Origin: Actinomycetota bacterium
Lineage (GTDB): Bacteria > Actinomycetota > Acidimicrobiia > Acidimicrobiales > Ilumatobacteraceae
DNA length: 37,044 nt
Reading direction: 5' to 3'
NCBI GenBank assembly: GCA_017853685.1
Contig: JAFMJD010000006.1
Location: 1 to 37,044 of the forward strand
The position numbers and the translations under genes were made by a program. Position 1 is the first letter of the stretch, and each line of letters begins with the position of its first letter. The notes beneath the pieces are model-generated. The model saw only the letters and a program-made list of their open reading frames with translations, did no database searches and was not told the origin of the DNA. Below are positions 32,881 to 37,044 of this stretch, piece by piece.

Positions 32881-34831
32881 CAAGCAGACGGCGAACCGTG
32901 GCAGCAATTCCGTCGGCATCGAGGCCGAGGCGACGCAGGATCGTGTCGGGCTTGGCCTGGGGGATGAACACGTTGGGCACCCCGAGCACCTCGACGTACG
33001 GGCGGGCCAGTTCGGGCGAGCGGTGCGACACGAGCAGGTCGGCGATGATCATGCCGATGCCGCCTTCGCGGATGCCGTCCTCCACGGTGACGACGATGCG
33101 ATGACGTGCGGCATCGTCGAGCATCGACTGGTCCAGTGGGGCGCACGAGCGGACATCCCACACGGTGACCGGAGCGCCCTCGGCGGCGAGGGTGTCGGCG
33201 GCCCGTTCGGCGGCAGCGAGCATCTTGCCCACCGCAAGGATGCACACCGAGTCGTCGCCGCTGCGCGAGCGGCGCGCACGCAGGCCGGTTCCCACTTCGT
33301 GCTCGGTCACCTGCCGTGCGGCGCCCTTGGGGTACCGGATCATCACCGGTCCGTCATCGGCGAGTGCAAGCGCGTCGTGCAGCATCTGCTGCACCTCTTG
33401 TGCCGATGATGGTGCGAGCACCCGCATGCCGGGAACCTTCGAGAGCAGCGCCATGTCGTAGATGCCGTGATGGCTGGGGCCGTCGTCACCGGTGATGCCG
33501 GCACGGTCCAGGCAGAACACCACCGGGAGGCGGTGCAGCGCGACGTCGTACAGCACTTGGTCCCAGGCCCGCGAGAGGAACGTGGAATACAGGGCGACCA
33601 CCGGACGCAGGCCTCCCATCGCCATGCCAGCTGCAGCCGTGACGGCGTGCTGTTCGGCGATACCGACATCGAAGAAGCGGTCGGGGAAACGGTTCTGGAA
33701 CGGCAGCAGGCCCGTGGGTCCGGGCATCGCCGCGGTGATGGCCACCACTCGCGCATCGGCCTCGGCCTCTTTGAGCACGGCGTCGGCGAACGCTTGGGTG
33801 TACCCGGTGGGGACGGCCTTGGGCGGACCCACCGACGGGTCGAACACCGGTGCGTCGTGCAGGTGCTTTTCGTCGTCGTCCTCGGCCGGCGGGTAACCAC
33901 GACCCTTCTCGGTGAGCACGTGCACCACGATGGGACCCTCGGCAGACAGCGCTACGGCGTTGCGCAGCGCGGGCTCGAGTTCGGCGAGGTTGTGGCCGTC
34001 GATGGGGCCCACATAGCGGCATCCGAGTGCCTCGAAGAACGACGGGGGTTGCAGGAACTCGCGCACCGCGGCCTTGAACGCCTCGACGCCTCGCTCGGCC
34101 TGTTCGCCGACCACGGGGATCTCGCGGAGGAACTGCTCGATGCGTCGCTGCCGGCGCACGTACACCGGGTTGAGCCGGATGGAGGTGTAGGCGTGAGCAA
34201 GTTTCTCGGTGAGTCGCTCGGGCAACGTGACTTCGTTGCGCTCGGAACGATCCGCAAGATCGGCGCGAGACTCGGTGAGATTCGAGATCGTGGGCGCATA
34301 CGAGCGGCCGTTGTCGTTCAGGATCACGATGACGCGCCGCTTGGAGTGGCCGAGGTTGTTGAGTGCCTCGTACGCCATGCCGCCGGTCATCGATCCGTCG
34401 CCGATCACTGCAACGATGTGCCGACGCGGGTCCACACCGGTGTCACGCGCGATGGCGAGTCCGTACGCGTAGCTCAGCACGGTCGATGCGTGGCTGTTCT
34501 CGATCCAGTCGTGCTGGCTCTCCTCGCGGTTCGGGTAGCCCGAGAGCCCGCCGCCCTGGCGCAGGGTGACGAAGTCGTCCTGTCGGCCGGTGACGATCTT
34601 GTGCACGTAGGCCTGGTGGCCGGTGTCCCACAAGATGGCGTCCTTGGGCGACTCGAAGACCCGGTGCAGTGCGAGGGTGAGTTCCACGGCGCCGAGATTC
34701 GATCCGAGGTGCCCGCCGGTCTCGCTCACTGCCTGCACCACGAAGTCACGGATCTCGCCCGCGAGCTCGGCGAGTTCGGGGTACGAGAGGGTCTTGAGGT
34801 CTTCGGGGGAGCGGATCGACGACAGCTGCAC
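32873..34831 (-). CDS. dxs: 1-deoxy-D-xylulose-5-phosphate synthase
   Basis: About 652 residues, typical for DXS. It condenses pyruvate and glyceraldehyde-3-phosphate, the entry step of the MEP isoprenoid route, with TPP. Motifs in order: GGHLGSNLGAVELTLALH, HQAYVHKIVTGR, GDGSMTGGMAYEALNN and LNDNGRSYAPT (TPP/Mg site), YVGPIDGHN, MPGPTGLLPF, DVGIAEQHAVTAAAGMA with the catalytic Glu, DRAGITGDDGPSHHG. The chosen GTG 34831 starts QLSSIRSPEDLKTLSYPELAELA, the normal DXS beginning; the frame remains open upstream but overlaps the divergent SDR gene. No Shine-Dalgarno is evident before the GTG, and only 60 bp separate it from that SDR. It depends on the TPP made by thiN. Confidence 0.95.
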   Translation of the reverse strand: MQLSSIRSPEDLKTLSYPELAELAGEIRDFVVQAVSETGGHLGSNLGAVELTLALHRVFESPKDAILWDTGHQAYVHKIVTGRQDDFVTLRQGGGLSGYPNREESQHDWIENSHASTVLSYAYGLAIARDTGVDPRRHIVAVIGDGSMTGGMAYEALNNLGHSKRRVIVILNDNGRSYAPTISNLTESRADLADRSERNEVTLPERLTEKLAHAYTSIRLNPVYVRRQRRIEQFLREIPVVGEQAERGVEAFKAAVREFLQPPSFFEALGCRYVGPIDGHNLAELEPALRNAVALSAEGPIVVHVLTEKGRGYPPAEDDDEKHLHDAPVFDPSVGPPKAVPTGYTQAFADAVLKEAEADARVVAITAAMPGPTGLLPFQNRFPDRFFDVGIAEQHAVTAAAGMAMGGLRPVVALYSTFLSRAWDQVLYDVALHRLPVVFCLDRAGITGDDGPSHHGIYDMALLSKVPGMRVLAPSSAQEVQQMLHDALALADDGPVMIRYPKGAARQVTEHEVGTGLRARRSRSGDDSVCILAVGKMLAAAERAADTLAAEGAPVTVWDVRSCAPLDQSMLDDAARHRIVVTVEDGIREGGIGMIIADLLVSHRSPELARPYVEVLGVPNVFIPQAKPDTILRRLGLDADGIAATVRRLLDA

Positions 34832-34891
34832 AGCGGGGTGGACGCTAGCGGTCGGAAGGTGGCGAACGACGAGGGAGTAGCGTCGGTCACC

Positions 34892-35671
34892 ATGGCAAAT
34901 CTGTTCGATCTCCGCGGCAAGGTTGCGCTGGTCACCGGGGGTAACGGGGGTGTCGGACTGGGGTTCGCCCAGGCGCTCGCCGAGCACGGCGCCGACATCG
35001 TGATCTGGGGTACCAACGCCACCAAGAACGCAGCGGCAGCCGCGCAACTCGAGGCCACGGGCCGCAGGGTGCTGGCACTGCAGTGCGACGTGGGCGACCA
35101 CGCCGCCGTGGGTGCAGCCATGGACCAGACCGTGGAGGCCTTCGGGCGTCTCGATGCCTGTTTCGTGAACGCCGGGGTGCCCGGTGGCGGCATCCCCTTC
35201 GTGGACTTCACGATGGAGGAGTGGCACCGCGTGATGCGCATCAACCTCGATGGAGCGTTCTCCACGGCGCAGGCCGCCTGCCGGGTGATGAAGGCGCAGT
35301 TCGAGCGCGAGGGCGTGGGTGGCTCGATCGTGTTCTCGTCGTCGGGCTCAGCGTTCCAGGGCCAGCAGAAAGGTGAGCACTACGGCGCGTCGAAGGCGGG
35401 CCTGAATGCCATGATGCGAGCGATTGCGGTGGAGCACGCACGGCATCGAATCCGGGCGACCTCGCTGGTGATCGGCTGGACCGAGAGCGAGATGACTGCT
35501 CCGTCGTTCGCCTACAAGAAGTTCGCCGACAACGTGATGCCCCGCATCCCAATGCGACGTTGGGGCAAGCCGGCCGACCTCGGCGGCATTGCGGTGTATC
35601 TCACCAGCGATGCCAGCTCGTGGCACACCGGCGACATCATCACCATCGACGGTGGTTACTCGATCTACTGA
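34892..35671 (+). CDS. SDR-family oxidoreductase
   Basis: 259 residues. Classical SDR: TGGNGGVGLGFA nucleotide loop, DVGDHAAV, FVNAGVPGGG, catalytic Ser in SSSGSAFQGQQ, Tyr/Lys in HYGASKAGLNAM, and GDIITIDGGYSIY at the C terminus. Closest in form to glucose/gluconate-type dehydrogenases or FabG-like enzymes; substrate unknown. ATG 34892 gives MANLFDLRGKVALVTGG. GAGGGA (34871-34876) is rather far from the start, so the binding site is weak. Its stop overlaps the end of the PAP2 gene by 7 bp (convergent). Confidence 0.88.
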   Translation: MANLFDLRGKVALVTGGNGGVGLGFAQALAEHGADIVIWGTNATKNAAAAAQLEATGRRVLALQCDVGDHAAVGAAMDQTVEAFGRLDACFVNAGVPGGGIPFVDFTMEEWHRVMRINLDGAFSTAQAACRVMKAQFEREGVGGSIVFSSSGSAFQGQQKGEHYGASKAGLNAMMRAIAVEHARHRIRATSLVIGWTESEMTAPSFAYKKFADNVMPRIPMRRWGKPADLGGIAVYLTSDASSWHTGDIITIDGGYSIY

Positions 35672-36507
35672 GCCGCTCGACGGGCGATACGGGCATCGTT
35701 CCAGACGTCGAAGTAGTGACCGATGAGGTAGCCCACCCCGAGTGTGAGCAGACCGCCGAGCCCATCGATCCAGTAGTGATTGCCGGTTACCACGATGCAG
35801 AACAGGGTGGCGAACGGGTAGGCCACCAATAGCGCGCGCGCCCAGCGCCGACGGGTGAGGCGCCAGCCGACGAGCGCACACCACGTGGACCACGCGCAGT
35901 GCAGGCTGGGCATTGCGGCGTACTGGTTCGAGAGCTTGCTCATGGTTCCCGAATCGAACGACCAGAGCCCGCCCACTTCCTCGAGGGTGTCCACGAATTC
36001 GTAGGGCTCGATGCCGCGCTCTTGCATGATCTGCGCACCGCCGTAGTGCGACGTGCTGTCGAGCAGCCGCGGTGGCATCACCGGGTAGAGCGAGAAGCCG
36101 ATGAGCGCGAGCGCTGTGGTGGCGAGGATGCAGTTGCGCCACTTGGTGAAGATGTGGCGCTTCTTGCGGTACATCCAGACGAACACACCGATGGTCACCA
36201 CGAAGTGCGCTGTTCCGTAGAACACGTTCCAGAACCGGATGAACCAGCGCGCGCCGAGGAAGAACTGCTGGATCGCCTGCTCGTGGAACAACCCGATGGC
36301 GTCCTCGATCCGGATGAGTTGGCGGGCGTTGTCGAAGGCCTGTGAGGGCTTGCCGAGGTCGCTCAGGCGGGCCGAACCGAAGCGGTTCCGGCTGAAGGTG
36401 TACAGCCCATAGAAGACCCCGATGAGGAGTACCTCCTTCCACCAGTACAGCCGCGGGGCTGCCTTGGCAGGGCTGGTCTGCTGTACCTCGGCCGACACCC
36501 CAGACAC
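35665..36507 (-). CDS. PAP2_3 / IPC-synthase-like membrane phosphotransferase
   Basis: About 280 residues from GTG 36507 (GTG 36498 possible), with about six membrane segments. It has the phosphatase motifs C2 and C3 of the PAP2 fold in the PAP2_3 (inositol-phosphorylceramide-synthase-like) form: AAMPSLHCAWSTWCALV with the active-site His, and VTGNHYWIDGLGG with the second His and Asp; the RLL near YPVMPPRLL precedes them. Such proteins transfer or remove phospho-headgroups from lipids. The acceptor is unknown. The upstream open frame (to 36846) is antisense to the TPP-enzyme gene and is not used. Diverges from that gene across 66 bp. Confidence 0.82.
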   Translation of the reverse strand: MSGVSAEVQQTSPAKAAPRLYWWKEVLLIGVFYGLYTFSRNRFGSARLSDLGKPSQAFDNARQLIRIEDAIGLFHEQAIQQFFLGARWFIRFWNVFYGTAHFVVTIGVFVWMYRKKRHIFTKWRNCILATTALALIGFSLYPVMPPRLLDSTSHYGGAQIMQERGIEPYEFVDTLEEVGGLWSFDSGTMSKLSNQYAAMPSLHCAWSTWCALVGWRLTRRRWARALLVAYPFATLFCIVVTGNHYWIDGLGGLLTLGVGYLIGHYFDVWNDARIARRAAQ

Positions 36508-36573
36508 CCTATTGCGTGTCCTGCGTCCGGAGTGGTTGCCCGCACTACGGTGGGGGAAACAGGGGGGTTGGGG

Positions 36574-37044
36574 ATGGCCGATCAGGCAGGTCACGCCGGC
36601 GAGCAGGCGGTCTCGGTGATGCGGTCCTTCGGGACCGACGTGATGTTCACGCTCAACGGTGGCCACATCTGGCCGCTGTACGACGCCGCCCGGAACCAGG
36701 GCATGCAGGTGGTGGACACCCGCCACGAGCAGACCGCCACCTTCGCCGCCGAGGCCTGGTCGAAACTCACTCGCCGTCCCGGCTTTGCGGCCCTCACTGC
36801 GGGTCCGGGTGTCACCAACGGCATCTCGGCCATCACGACGGCGCACTTCAACGGTTCACCGCTCGTGGTGATGGGTGGGCGCGCACCCGCCCGTCGTTGG
36901 GGATCCGGCTCGTTGCAGGAGCTCGATCACGTGCCGATCGTGGCCTCCATCACCAAGTCGGCAGAGACCGTGCTCGATCCGGCCCGCACCGCCGAGACTG
37001 TTCACCGGGCAGTTTCGACGGCCCTCAGTCCGCACCGCGGCCCG
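36574..37044 (+). CDS. TPP-dependent acetolactate-synthase-family enzyme (3' end missing)
   Basis: The first 157 codons of a longer gene cut by the window edge. MADQAGHAGEQAVSVMRSFGTDVMFTLNGGHIWPLYDAARN is the start of the PYR domain, and VVDTRHEQTATFAAEAWSKLT contains the conserved Glu that activates TPP; RPGFAALTAGPGVTNGISAITTAHFNGSPLVVMGGRAP is the next family block. Candidates are acetolactate synthase, an oxalyl-CoA or benzoylformate decarboxylase, or a related lyase; the visible part cannot separate them. A G-rich stretch just before ATG 36574 (ggggttgggg) may serve as ribosome binding site. It needs TPP and so links to the thiN-thiBPQ operon physiologically. Confidence 0.85.
   Translation, partial: MADQAGHAGEQAVSVMRSFGTDVMFTLNGGHIWPLYDAARNQGMQVVDTRHEQTATFAAEAWSKLTRRPGFAALTAGPGVTNGISAITTAHFNGSPLVVMGGRAPARRWGSGSLQELDHVPIVASITKSAETVLDPARTAETVHRAVSTALSPHRGP

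Overview
The window is visibly GC-rich, very gene-dense, and reads as the chromosome of an actinobacterium. Markers are a mycothiol-type maleylpyruvate isomerase homologue, a PAC2-family protein, a DUF222/HNH protein, an AftB-like GT-C transferase and many GTG starts. The mix of MurL/MurD2, a DXS (MEP) isoprenoid route and few secondary-metabolism genes would suit the Acidimicrobiia (Ilumatobacter-like), but that placement is inference. There are no rRNA or tRNA genes, insertion sequences, phage genes or CRISPR arrays. Most neighbouring genes are 0-100 bp apart and many overlap as TGATG, ATGA or GTGA.

Layout. 1-2359: the 3' part of murL, coupled to murD2, the pair that makes the D-glutamate of peptidoglycan without glutamate racemase. 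2391-5307 (minus): a cupin protein with a lysine-rich tail, a PAC2-family protein and a DUF222/HNH nuclease-like protein. 5467-8957: two divergent GT-C membrane glycosyltransferases, one AftB-like. 8954-12640: three PLP enzymes (SerC, aspartate aminotransferase, MalY/PatB-type C-S lyase). 12645-15648: a cobalamin riboswitch followed by btuF-btuC-btuD; its leader contains competing helices that can hide or expose the ribosome binding site. 15713-17746: a lipoprotein copper amine oxidase. 17809-18330 (minus): the B12 adenosyltransferase CobO. 18369-20728: a mycothiol/DinB-type protein coupled to a CopC-CopD fusion.

20715-26687 (all minus, read right to left): a cation diffusion facilitator, an EamA transporter, then a TPP riboswitch and the thiamine set thiN-thiB-thiP-thiQ. 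26728-32081 (plus): an SDR, an NfuA-like Fe-S carrier, an HMG-CoA-synthase-like/OB-fold fusion, an SCP2-type thiolase and a secreted beta-propeller. 32062-34831 (minus): a HisN/IMPase-family phosphatase and dxs. 34892-37044: a second SDR, a PAP2_3/IPC-synthase-like membrane protein on the minus strand, and the start of a TPP-dependent acetolactate-synthase-family enzyme that runs off the window.

Two vitamin modules dominate: riboswitch-controlled B12 uptake with corrinoid adenosylation, and riboswitch-controlled thiamine uptake with pyrophosphorylation. Two TPP users (DXS and the ALS-family enzyme) lie nearby. The most interesting points are the MurL/MurD2 pair with two in-frame microsatellites in murD2, the B12 leader switch, the TPP riboswitch directly after another gene's stop codon, a 14-bp repeat array upstream of the cupin gene, and the HMGS-like/OB fusion that appears to have lost both its catalytic cysteine and its zinc-ribbon cysteines. 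I see no clearly new multi-gene system; the oddities are local.
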